Under the pieces are notes generated by a model. It was not told the origin of the DNA, searched no databases, and saw nothing but the letters and a program-made list of their open reading frames with translations. The translations under genes and the position numbers were made by a program. A stretch of DNA of 36,686 nucleotides from Patescibacteria group bacterium UBA2772 (GTDB taxonomy: Bacteria > Patescibacteriota > Minisyncoccia > Moranbacterales > DUUL01): assembly GCA_002352545.1 (NCBI GenBank), contig DEIO01000006.1, positions 1-36,686 on the forward strand. The letters run 5' to 3'. Positions 29,603 to 36,686 of this stretch are shown one piece after another (positions within the stretch are counted from its first letter, which is position 1; every line of letters starts with the position of its first letter).

Positions 29603-31993
29603 ATGTGGTTAGTTAAGATAATATTTCTAGCGATAGGGACTTGGATATTAGCTAAGCTATTTCTTTCGGATAAGGATGTTAGGAGTATGTTGAGCGGAAA
29701 GAAAAAACGTATATTTAATAAAAAGGGTGAAGAAAATCGAAGACCAAAAACTTTTTGGTCTAAATTTTTCTGGACTTTATTCTATGGGGGGACCACAAGT
29801 CTTGTTATAGTTTTCTGTTTCCTAGGTTATTTTTTCGTAAAATATGCTAAAGACCTACCAGATCCTGAAAAAGTTAATAGTCGTGTGATTGCTGAATCTA
29901 CAAAAATTTTTGATAGAACAGGAGAAGTATTATTGTACGAAGTTTTTGGTGAAGAAAAAAGGACTATAATTCCTATGGAAGAAATTCCAGATTCAGTCAA
30001 ATATGCAACAATCGTTCTTGAAGACAATATCTTCTATTCTCATTGTGGATTTGATACTGGAGGACTTGTAAAGGCGGTTTGTCATGAAGCTTCTTCTAGA
30101 GTCGGGCTAGGAGACTTAGGTGGTCTTTGTCCACAGAGAGGTGGTTCAACCATAACACAACAGTTTATCAAGAATTCAATCCTAACATCAGAGAGGAGTT
30201 ATCAGAGAAAATTGAAGGAACTTGTTCTTGCAGTGGAGATAGAACAAAAGTTTTCAAAAGATGAAATTTTGAGGATGTACTTAAATGAAATTCCTTATGG
30301 TTCTAATGCATATGGGATTGAGGCTGCAGCACAAACATTTTTTGGTGTTCATGCAAAAGAGCTCACATTGGCTCAATCGGCATTGTTAGCTGGTTTGCCG
30401 AACGCTTCAACTTTTTATTCTCCACATGGGTCAAATACTGATAGGTTGTTGTTTCGTTGGAAAAAAACTTTAAATTTAATGGCTGAATTTGGTTATATTA
30501 CAGAAGATCAGGCTGTTGAGGCTGAAAAAGAGGACATTTTGAGTCAGGTAAAGCCAATCAAAGCAGATTTAAAAGCGCCGCATTTTGCTCTATATGTAAG
30601 AGAAAAGCTCATTGATGAATTTGGTGAAGAGAAATTGAAGAAAAAAGGACTTAAGGTTTATACAACATTGGACTGGGATTTGCAGCAGATTGGAGAAAGA
30701 GTCGTTAGAGAGGGTGTTGAAAAAAACGGAGAACGTTATGGTTTTACGAACTCTGCTCTAGTAGCGATTGATCCAAGAAATGGACAAGTACTCTCAATGG
30801 TTGGTTCAAAGGATTATTTTGATGATAATATCGATGGTAAAGTAAATGTGACCACAAGTCTTCGTCAGCCAGGTTCATCTGTTAAGCCATATGTTTATGC
30901 ACAGGCTTTTTCAGAAGGCTTTGAACCAGAAACAATCTTGTTTGATGTAGAAACAAAATTTTCTGAGTCAACGAATAAAGATGAGGGATATAAGCCTCAG
31001 AACTATGATGGAAAATTTAGAGGGCCAGTGTCAATGAAAAAAGCACTTGCGACTTCTCTTAATATTCCAGCAGTAAAAACTCTTTATCTCGCTGGTGTGA
31101 AACCAACAATTAAACTCATGAATTCAATGGGTATTAAGAGTGTAAATGATCCTGATCGTTATGGTCTATCCTTGGTGCTTGGTGGTGGAGAAGTTCGTTT
31201 GATAGAACACGTTGGAGCTTTTGGAGTTTTCGCGAATGAAGGAATAAAACAAGAACAGTCAGTTATATTAAAAATTGAAGATGCTGAAGGTAATATATTA
31301 AAAGAGTTTGAACAGCTAGAAGGTGAGCAGGTTTTGCATAAGACCGTTGTTGCTAAAATATGTTCTATTTTATCAGATAATAGTCTAAGAGCTTCTGCAT
31401 TTGGAACGGATAATCCGTTGCATATCAAAGACAGAAGTATAATAGCTAAAACCGGTACCACTAATGAATATAGAGATGGTTGGTTAGTCGGATCTTCCAG
31501 ATCTTTATCTGCTGGTGTTTGGTCTGGTAATAACGATAATACTGCTATGAAAGTAGGTGCAGCTGGTGCAAATGTGTCTGGTCCAACATGGAATGCTTTT
31601 ATGCAGGAAGCTTTGAAAAATTCTCGTGATGAGGAATTTGCAAAGGTAGAAGAAGATGACAACGAAGAAGAGGATGAAAAAACAGGAATATTATACGGGA
31701 AAATTGAGTTTGTGGAAAAAATAAAAGTTTGTAAATATGATGGAAAATATTGCTTAGAAAATAGTAAATGTCCTGAAAAGAAGATTGATAAAAAGAAATA
31801 TTTTACTGGACATAATATCCTTTATTATATCAATAAGGATCAACCCAAGGGCAAGAAACCAAGTAATCCTAAGTCAGATCCTCAGTATAAGAATTGGGAA
31901 AAGTCTGTTTTGAAATGGGCAGAGAAACACGCCGATGGAAAGGGAAGGGATTTACCTCCAAGCAAGGAGTGTAAATCAAGTTATTTTGACTAA
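29603..31993 (+). CDS. Class A penicillin-binding protein (PBP1-type)
   Basis: Bifunctional peptidoglycan synthase, 796 residues. N terminus: hydrophobic helix 1-21, basic segment, then a second helix about 58-80. Glycosyltransferase 51 domain: EDNIFYSHCGFD near 141-152, GGSTITQQFIKN near 180, and LNEIPYGSNAYG. Transpeptidase: SSVK (S425, K428), SLN (485-487), KTG (616-618). Two oddities: the GT51 domain has three cysteines (C148, C160, C176) in and around an insertion before GGSTITQQ, and after the transpeptidase there is a tail of about 130 residues with an acidic stretch, several cysteines and many lysines. It begins 55 bp after the last ATP-grasp gene, possibly from a weak promoter there. 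Confidence 0.95.
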   Translation: MWLVKIIFLAIGTWILAKLFLSDKDVRSMLSGKKKRIFNKKGEENRRPKTFWSKFFWTLFYGGTTSLVIVFCFLGYFFVKYAKDLPDPEKVNSRVIAESTKIFDRTGEVLLYEVFGEEKRTIIPMEEIPDSVKYATIVLEDNIFYSHCGFDTGGLVKAVCHEASSRVGLGDLGGLCPQRGGSTITQQFIKNSILTSERSYQRKLKELVLAVEIEQKFSKDEILRMYLNEIPYGSNAYGIEAAAQTFFGVHAKELTLAQSALLAGLPNASTFYSPHGSNTDRLLFRWKKTLNLMAEFGYITEDQAVEAEKEDILSQVKPIKADLKAPHFALYVREKLIDEFGEEKLKKKGLKVYTTLDWDLQQIGERVVREGVEKNGERYGFTNSALVAIDPRNGQVLSMVGSKDYFDDNIDGKVNVTTSLRQPGSSVKPYVYAQAFSEGFEPETILFDVETKFSESTNKDEGYKPQNYDGKFRGPVSMKKALATSLNIPAVKTLYLAGVKPTIKLMNSMGIKSVNDPDRYGLSLVLGGGEVRLIEHVGAFGVFANEGIKQEQSVILKIEDAEGNILKEFEQLEGEQVLHKTVVAKICSILSDNSLRASAFGTDNPLHIKDRSIIAKTGTTNEYRDGWLVGSSRSLSAGVWSGNNDNTAMKVGAAGANVSGPTWNAFMQEALKNSRDEEFAKVEEDDNEEEDEKTGILYGKIEFVEKIKVCKYDGKYCLENSKCPEKKIDKKKYFTGHNILYYINKDQPKGKKPSNPKSDPQYKNWEKSVLKWAEKHADGKGRDLPPSKECKSSYFD

Positions 31994-32096
31994 GTAGTAT
32001 TAATAAATTCTAGTGTAGCAAACATGCCAAAATCAAAAAAATAAGCAAAAAATTAAAAAAGAAAAAGTAATTGTTGTTCTATACAAATGTAAACGA

Positions 32097-32867
32097 ATGG
32101 CTGTGGTTTTGTTTTTGATTTTAGCCCCAATATATGTTTTGTTTGCATCTTTTCTCTATTTTAATCAGGCAAATTTTTTCTATTATCCAGATAAGCAGGA
32201 TTTTGATGATTGTCAAAGTTTCAATGATTATCAAAAGGTAAGAACCGGTGGAACAAGGATGTTTTATAAAGAGAAATCTACAGATGATGTTATTGTTTAT
32301 TATCATGGAAACACTGGTTCTGCATGCGATAGAACTCATATAAAGAGAATTTTAAAAGATTCTGAGAAATCTATTGTTTTTGTTGAATATGCTGGATATG
32401 CAAATGACGGAAGGGTTCTAAGTAAGAGTTTGATTTTTCAAGATGTGAGAAATGTTAATGTATTTATCAATGCTAAGGGTTTTGAAAATATTATTGTGGT
32501 TGGAGAAAGTATCGGTAGTGGATCTGCTTCCTACCATTCTAGTATAGGTAGTGTGAATAAAATTATTTTAGTAGCACCTTTTAGTAAGATAGAAGAGATA
32601 GCAAGACACAGGTATCCTATCTTTCCGATTTCAGTTATGATTAAAGAAAATTATAATAATGTTGAAATACTAGATGGTTATAATGGTGAAATCCTTGTAA
32701 TTTTTGGGACTGAAGATATGGTCATACCAACAAAATTTTCTGAAAAATTATATGAAACATTGAATGTTAAAGATAAGAAGTCTTTATCAATCTTTGGTGC
32801 AAATCATAATAATATTTTTAATCAGGTAGAGACAATCGAGGGCATTGAGAAATTTATTAAAGATTAG
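32097..32867 (+). CDS. Membrane-anchored alpha/beta hydrolase (Bem46/ABHD17-like)
   Basis: 256 residues: an N-terminal signal-anchor helix (1-22), then a serine-hydrolase fold. YYHGNTGSA supplies the oxyanion region (68-76), GESIGSGSA holds the nucleophile S138, FGTEDMVIP holds the Asp and FGANHNNIF the His. The domain therefore lies outside the membrane and may cleave esters, thioesters or amides. The start ATG 32097 is conservative: the same frame stays open upstream, and with one A fewer in the A7 run 32035-32041 an ATG at 32024 would add 24 basic residues before the helix. The gene is followed after 3 bp by tag. Confidence 0.85.
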   Translation: MAVVLFLILAPIYVLFASFLYFNQANFFYYPDKQDFDDCQSFNDYQKVRTGGTRMFYKEKSTDDVIVYYHGNTGSACDRTHIKRILKDSEKSIVFVEYAGYANDGRVLSKSLIFQDVRNVNVFINAKGFENIIVVGESIGSGSASYHSSIGSVNKIILVAPFSKIEEIARHRYPIFPISVMIKENYNNVEILDGYNGEILVIFGTEDMVIPTKFSEKLYETLNVKDKKSLSIFGANHNNIFNQVETIEGIEKFIKD

Positions 32868-32870
32868 GAA

Positions 32871-33464
32871 ATGGAAAACAAGAAGAGATGTAAATGGGTA
32901 GATCTAAAGAGCTCGCTTTATAAAAAATATCACGATGAGGATTGGGGAGTTCCTGTCCATGATGACAGGCTTCTTTTTGAAATGCTTACATTAGAAATTG
33001 CACAAGCAGGTCTTTCCTGGATAACAATTCTAAAGAAACGAAAGTGTTATAAAGATTCTTTTGACGATTTTGATGTAGCAGCGATTGCAATATATCAGCA
33101 GGATAAAATAGATAAGCTTCTGGGAAACAAAGGCATTGTTAGAAATAAGAGAAAAATTGAGTCAACTATAAAAAATGCTAATGTTTTTATCGAAATTCAA
33201 AAAGAGTTTAATTCGTTTGATTCATTTATTTGGGCTTTTGTTGAAGGTAAAGTTATTAGAGATAACTTCAGCAATGCGTCTGAACTACCAACAAAAACAG
33301 TGCTTAGTCAGAAAATATCAGATGAATTGAAAAAGAGAGGCATGATCTTCGTTGGACCCACGATTGTTTATGCTTTTATGGAAGCCATAGGAATGGTTAA
33401 TGACCATGAGGTTGATTGTTTTCGCTATAATGAAATAGAAAACATCAATCTTGACAGGAAATAG
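32871..33464 (+). CDS. tag: DNA-3-methyladenine glycosylase I
   Basis: 197 residues. Tag removes 3-methyladenine from alkylated DNA. The family zinc site and active site are visible: RCKWV (C7), YHDEDWGVPVHDD (H21), LTLEIAQAGLSWITIL with the catalytic-pocket Glu (E42) and Trp, and near the C terminus DHEVDCFRY (His, Cys). Length is normal for the family (about 190). Three bases separate it from the hydrolase gene. The promoter of groL lies across its last codons. Confidence 0.95.
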   Translation: MENKKRCKWVDLKSSLYKKYHDEDWGVPVHDDRLLFEMLTLEIAQAGLSWITILKKRKCYKDSFDDFDVAAIAIYQQDKIDKLLGNKGIVRNKRKIESTIKNANVFIEIQKEFNSFDSFIWAFVEGKVIRDNFSNASELPTKTVLSQKISDELKKRGMIFVGPTIVYAFMEAIGMVNDHEVDCFRYNEIENINLDRK

Positions 33465-33478
33465 TTTCAAGTTACAAT
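33451..33478 (+). promoter_or_regulatory. groL promoter
   Basis: Perfect TTGACA (33451-33456), 16-nt spacer, TACAAT (33473-33478). The -35 box lies inside the last codons of tag. The predicted start near 33485 places the CIRCE-like element at the beginning of an 80-nt leader. Confidence 0.75.
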
Positions 33479-33488
33479 ATAAAGGTAG

Positions 33489-33515
33489 CTAGCAAGCAAT
33501 ATACTAGAGTGCTAA
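33489..33515 (+). promoter_or_regulatory. CIRCE-like operator (HrcA site)
   Basis: The right arm GAGTGCTAA (33507-33515) matches the CIRCE consensus at 9 of 9 positions. Exactly 9 nt upstream the left arm CTAGCAAGC (33489-33497) matches TTAGCACTC at 6 of 9. The position just after the predicted transcription start of groL is the usual one. HrcA repressor is implied elsewhere in the genome. The weak left arm might lower affinity. Confidence 0.8.
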
Positions 33516-33564
33516 GTTAGTGAATGGTTTGCTTGGGTGTGATAATAATATCTAAAATATTAAA

Positions 33565-35310
33565 ATGGCAAAACAGATAAAGTTTGACGAAGATGCACGT
33601 CGTTGCATTATGAAAGGTGTTAATAAGGTCGCTAATACTGTGAAGGTTACACTTGGACCTAAGGGGAGGAACGTTGTATTGGACAGAGGCCTTGGTGGAC
33701 CAACCATAACAAATGATGGAGTCACTATTGCGAAAGAAATTGAATTGGAGGATAAGTATGAAAACATTGGAGCAGAAATGGTTAAGGCTGTTGCTAGCAA
33801 AACCAATGATGCTGCAGGGGACGGAACAACAACAGCTACTGTTTTGACGCAGGTTATTGCAGAAAATGGTGCTAAAATGATTTCTAAAGGTATAAACGTA
33901 GTTGATCTCAAGGACGCTCTTTTGAAGTACTCAGGAGTTGTTTCTGACAATCTCAGAGGTGAAGACGTCTCTAACAAAATTGAAGGAGAACAAGCTATTG
34001 CTCAGGTAGCCACAATTTCAGCACAAGATCAAAATGTTGGAAGAATAATCGCCAAAACAATAAAAGAAGTTGGAAAAGATGGTGTTATTACAGTTGAGGA
34101 TTCACAGACATTTGGAATTGAGCATGAAGTGGTTAAAGGGATGAAGTTTGCTAAAGGATATGTCTCTCCGTATATGGTTTCTAATACTGAAAAAATGGAA
34201 GCTGAAATGAAAGATGCATATATTCTTGTTACAACAAAGAAGATATCTGCGATAGCAGATATTCTTCCACTACTAGAAAAACTTGCTCAATCTGGGAAAA
34301 AAGAATTAGTTATTATAGCAGAAGATATTAGTGGTGAAGCATTAGCAACTCTTGTTGTTAATAAACTACGTGGAACTATGAATGTGTTGGCGTTAAAAGC
34401 TCCTGGATTTGGAGATGGGCAGAAAGCGACACTAGATGATATTGCAATTTTAACAGGAGCAGAAGTTATTTCAGAAGAAAAGGGTATGGAACTTAAGAAT
34501 ACCGATGTGACACACCTTGGAAAAGTTGGAAAAATTATTGCAACAAAAGATGAAACAACAATTGTTAATGGAAAAGGAAATAGAAAGGAAATAGATAGTA
34601 GGATAGAACAATTGAAAGTTCAAATTGAAAAATCTGAAAATGATTTTGATAAAGACGGTCTCAGGAAACGTTTGGCAAAGCTAACAGGTGGTGTAGCTGT
34701 TATTAAAGTTGGAGCAGCAACTGAAGTTGAGCAAATTGAAAAACAACACAGGGTTGAAGATGCTGTTGAAGCAACAAAGGCTGCACTTGAAGAAGGTATT
34801 GTGCCAGGTGGTGGAATTGCTCTTTTGAATGAATCGACAAAACTTGCTGATTTTAAAAAGAAGAATACTGACAAGCTTTCTATTGAAGAAAATGCCGCAA
34901 TTGATATCTTAGTTGAATCACTAGCCGCTCCAATTAGACAAATTGCAACAAATGCAGGTCTTTCACCAGATATTGTTGTTAATAATGTACTTGTTAATCA
35001 AAATGCTTTCGATCGAAAGGTTTTGAAGAGTGGGAAGATGGTAGAAAGTGTTTTGAGAAATAGAAGTCAAATCAACTTCAATATTGGATATGATGCTGCT
35101 CGTGATTTGTATGTTGATATGTTTGATGCAGGTATTATTGACCCAGTAAAAGTTGTTATTTCAGCTCTGGCAAATAGTATCTCTACTGCTGCGATGCTTC
35201 TTACGACAGAAGCTGCTATTACAGATCTTCCAAGTGAAAAGGATGATTCTCTAAATATGCCTGCAATGGGAGGTGGAATGCCTGGTATGGGTGGAATGCC
35301 AATGATGTAA
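33565..35310 (+). CDS. groL: Chaperonin GroEL (60 kDa)
   Basis: ATP-dependent folding chamber. The 581 residues include KVTLGPKGRNVVLD (ATP site), GDGTTTATVL with the catalytic Asp, the apical domain with GFGDGQKATLDDIA, the GGVAVIKVGAATE hinge, and the Gly/Met-rich C-terminal tail (GGGMPGMGGMPMM). It is about 30 residues longer than usual; much of this comes from an insertion near residues 479-503 (between VVNNVLVNQ and NFNIGYDAA) where E. coli has only a short loop. There is no groS next to it. Expression is probably heat-controlled through the CIRCE-like element. The leader is A-rich and lacks a Shine-Dalgarno sequence. A 17-bp terminator follows. Confidence 0.97.
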   Translation: MAKQIKFDEDARRCIMKGVNKVANTVKVTLGPKGRNVVLDRGLGGPTITNDGVTIAKEIELEDKYENIGAEMVKAVASKTNDAAGDGTTTATVLTQVIAENGAKMISKGINVVDLKDALLKYSGVVSDNLRGEDVSNKIEGEQAIAQVATISAQDQNVGRIIAKTIKEVGKDGVITVEDSQTFGIEHEVVKGMKFAKGYVSPYMVSNTEKMEAEMKDAYILVTTKKISAIADILPLLEKLAQSGKKELVIIAEDISGEALATLVVNKLRGTMNVLALKAPGFGDGQKATLDDIAILTGAEVISEEKGMELKNTDVTHLGKVGKIIATKDETTIVNGKGNRKEIDSRIEQLKVQIEKSENDFDKDGLRKRLAKLTGGVAVIKVGAATEVEQIEKQHRVEDAVEATKAALEEGIVPGGGIALLNESTKLADFKKKNTDKLSIEENAAIDILVESLAAPIRQIATNAGLSPDIVVNNVLVNQNAFDRKVLKSGKMVESVLRNRSQINFNIGYDAARDLYVDMFDAGIIDPVKVVISALANSISTAAMLLTTEAAITDLPSEKDDSLNMPAMGGGMPGMGGMPMM

Positions 35311-35322
35311 TAGATATCTTAG

Positions 35323-35362
35323 TATAACAAAAAACCGCTTATAATAGCGGTTTTTTGTTATA
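35323..35362. terminator. Very strong bidirectional terminator after groL
   Basis: Perfect 17-bp inverted repeat: 35323-35339 (TATAACAAAAAACCGCT) and 35346-35362, 6-nt loop. A6 on the left and T6 on the right flank the GC core CCGCT/AGCGG, so it stops groL and the converging gene that ends at 35377. Confidence 0.95.
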
Positions 35363-35376
35363 GAAATTAAATTATT

Positions 35377-36099
35377 TTATAATCCAATTTCTATAACAAC
35401 TGGTAAATGATCAGAAAGCTGATTTTTTAGAACTTTTGTTTTTGTCTTTAAATTATTTGAGATTAGAAATAAATCAAGAGATTTTTTTGGTTTAAATGCA
35501 GGAAAAGTGGCTTCTTGACTAGAGAGTTTTAATTGAGATTTTGTTGATAAATCATCTAGTTCAGCTGTTCCTTCGAAAATATTAAAATCACCACAAATTA
35601 TTTTTGATTTAAAGTCGCTAAATTGTTGATAAAGTTCTTTGAATTGTTTGGCTCTGATGCTTTTGTTAAGCGAAAAATGCATCAAAAATATTCTTGTACC
35701 ATTTGGCAAAGTAGCCTCCAATAGTAGTTTTTTTGTACCATTTTTAAGATAGTGTTTTTTGAAATCAAGATTTTCTTTTGAAATCATTGCATTTCCTTTG
35801 TTTTCGAAAACTTTTATTTTTCGCAGGATGTTTTTTTTGCCATATTTAGTAGCAACATTAACAAAAGTGTATTCTTCATTAGATAATGAAGTTATTTGTT
35901 TCCCTTGTTTAATCTCTGGGATACAGACTAGATCAGGGTTTTCTTCTTTTATTAATAATTTCAATTTTTCCAAAACTCTATTTTCGATCTTTTTTGGAAG
36001 GAAGGGGTATCTATAAAACTTTGTAAGGTAGTCAAAAAGTGAACCATTAAGTTCAGTACAGTATCCAAGGTTTAGTAGTAGTATTTTGAATTTTTTCAA
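35377..36099 (-). CDS. Endonuclease/exonuclease/phosphatase-family protein
   Basis: 240 residues with the EEP (DNase I-like) motifs in order: LLLNLGYCT (Asn), CIPEIKQG (catalytic Glu), FLMHFSLN (His), KIICGDFNIFEG (Asp and Asn), KSLDLFLIS (Asp) and SDHLPVVIEI (Asp-His pair). There is no signal peptide or membrane segment, so it is probably cytoplasmic. EEP proteins include nucleases, phosphodiesterases and lipid phosphatases; the substrate cannot be told from sequence. It converges with groL and shares its terminator. No clear promoter was found; it may be transcribed with the broken gene upstream (17 bp away). Confidence 0.9.
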   Translation of the reverse strand: MKKFKILLLNLGYCTELNGSLFDYLTKFYRYPFLPKKIENRVLEKLKLLIKEENPDLVCIPEIKQGKQITSLSNEEYTFVNVATKYGKKNILRKIKVFENKGNAMISKENLDFKKHYLKNGTKKLLLEATLPNGTRIFLMHFSLNKSIRAKQFKELYQQFSDFKSKIICGDFNIFEGTAELDDLSTKSQLKLSSQEATFPAFKPKKSLDLFLISNNLKTKTKVLKNQLSDHLPVVIEIGL

Positions 36100-36115
36100 G
36101 TTTATCTAAAATATT

Positions 36116-36597
36116 TTAAAGATTGTTTATAGCTTCTCTCAACACTGGTAGGGTATTTATTAATTTATCCCAGACTATTTTTAATGTATCTTCAGTTTCT
36201 AAGGTTTTGTCATTTCTTACATTTGCAAGAGTATATTAAGATTTTTTCAATATAGTCAGAATGCCGATTTGTTCGATAAGAGAGTTCTCTTTTTTGTGTA
36301 ATTTAAGAAAGTTGTCGATTAGAAGGTTGCATTTTTTTGCTAAATCAAAAAGTTTTGTGGAGTCTCTGTTGTTAATAATATAATCACAGTTTTTTAGTTG
36401 GATTATTATATTTTTAAACTGAGGAAATAGGATTTGTTTAATTTCTTGATTATTAAGTTCTATATTTTCTGTTTTGTTTGAATCATTTCCACTTTTTAAT
36501 GAAAAGTTATCGATGGCTGTTTTTTTGTGCTATCTTTAGGACCAGCTGAATTCTCTTTGTCTGGGTTTAGAGATTGATCCATTTTTTTTATTTGCAT
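36116..36597 (-). pseudogene. Broken small helical protein gene
   Basis: ATG 36597 opens a frame (MQIKKMDQSLNPDKENSAG) that leaves register at a run of seven T on the plus strand (36520-36526). One extra A on the coding strand would continue as AIDNFSLKSGNDSNKTEN and about 70 more helical, Lys/Asn/Leu-rich residues. A TAA at 36238-36236 interrupts it again, and sequence in the same frame continues (YTLANVRNDKTLETEDTLK) to TAA 36118-36116. The whole would be about 160 residues, unrecognised. A weak promoter TTGTGC-N16-TACAAA (36633-36606) lies 8 nt before the ATG. Nothing else is seen in 36100-36686. Confidence 0.5.
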
Positions 36598-36686
36598 AAG
36601 TTTGTTTTGTATTTAGTTAAAAAAGTAGCACAAAATATTTTTTCTAGATAGTTAGTATATTTTTTTGGGTCTTGCCCAGTTTAGCT

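Overview
The window looks like chromosomal DNA of an uncultivated, reduced-genome bacterium, most probably a member of the Candidate Phyla Radiation (Patescibacteria). Reasons: DNA with about one third G+C by eye, short intergenic gaps, many small proteins without clear homologs, a minimal two-gene Fe-S assembly module, an MurJ/PBP/FtsEX envelope set, and A-rich leaders that mostly lack a Shine-Dalgarno sequence. TGA is used as a stop (genes ending at 14851, 15395 and 9536) and a full-length RF2 is encoded, so the code is standard (table 11), not the UGA=Gly code of Gracilibacteria/Absconditabacteria. The phylum call is inference. There is no rRNA, CRISPR array, insertion sequence or prophage.

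Layout. 1-810: end of an unknown gene, a terminator and a membrane protein on the minus strand. 836-4218: tRNA-Thr(CGT) diverging from prfB-ftsE-ftsX and a small hypothetical gene. 4408-8100: an Fe-S module (sufC-like, sufB/D-like, DUF1858), then murJ. 8188-9177: YfcE-like phosphodiesterase diverging from a small orphan gene with an operator-like palcindromic promoter. 9255-12846: five-gene minus-strand operon (DedA-like, pentapeptide-repeat, ABC-F, transglutaminase-like, membrane protein). 12982-15395: two small envelope/stress-type proteins, a CCG-domain Fe-S protein, a MazG-like protein and a SprT/YgjP-like metallopeptidase. 15403-18740: class I aminotransferase, Nudix hydrolase, TyrA fused to chorismate mutase, and an ACT-less prephenate dehydratase: the last steps of Phe/Tyr synthesis. 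18862-21518: PolB-type exonuclease, two tandem paralogous membrane-anchored proteins and a LutB-like LUD/ferredoxin protein.

21974-29547 is the most unusual part. A promoter precedes a 7TM protein of the type normally fused to an inactive transglutaminase, here without that domain. It overlaps a RimK-like ATP-grasp ligase fused to a RimB-like retropepsin-fold peptidase. An interrupted gene of about 540 codons follows, then three more RimK-like ATP-grasp ligases in tandem, one with a 300-residue helical extension. The run ends just before a class A penicillin-binding protein. This is a candidate peptide-ligation (amidoligase) island that may modify an envelope or peptide substrate; the substrate is unknown.

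29603-36686: class A PBP, membrane-anchored alpha/beta hydrolase, DNA glycosylase Tag, groL behind a CIRCE-like operator, an endonuclease/exonuclease/phosphatase protein on the minus strand, and a broken small gene at the right edge.

Regulation visible in the sequence: many promoters are of the TTGACA-N16-18-TATAAT kind. At least two (prfB and the CCG protein) place the -10 box 6-8 nt before the ATG and so predict leaderless mRNAs. Four divergent intergenic regions carry back-to-back promoters. Several frame interruptions lie at short homopolymers, so decay, slippage or assembly error must be separated for the genes at 24252-25886 and 36116-36597.
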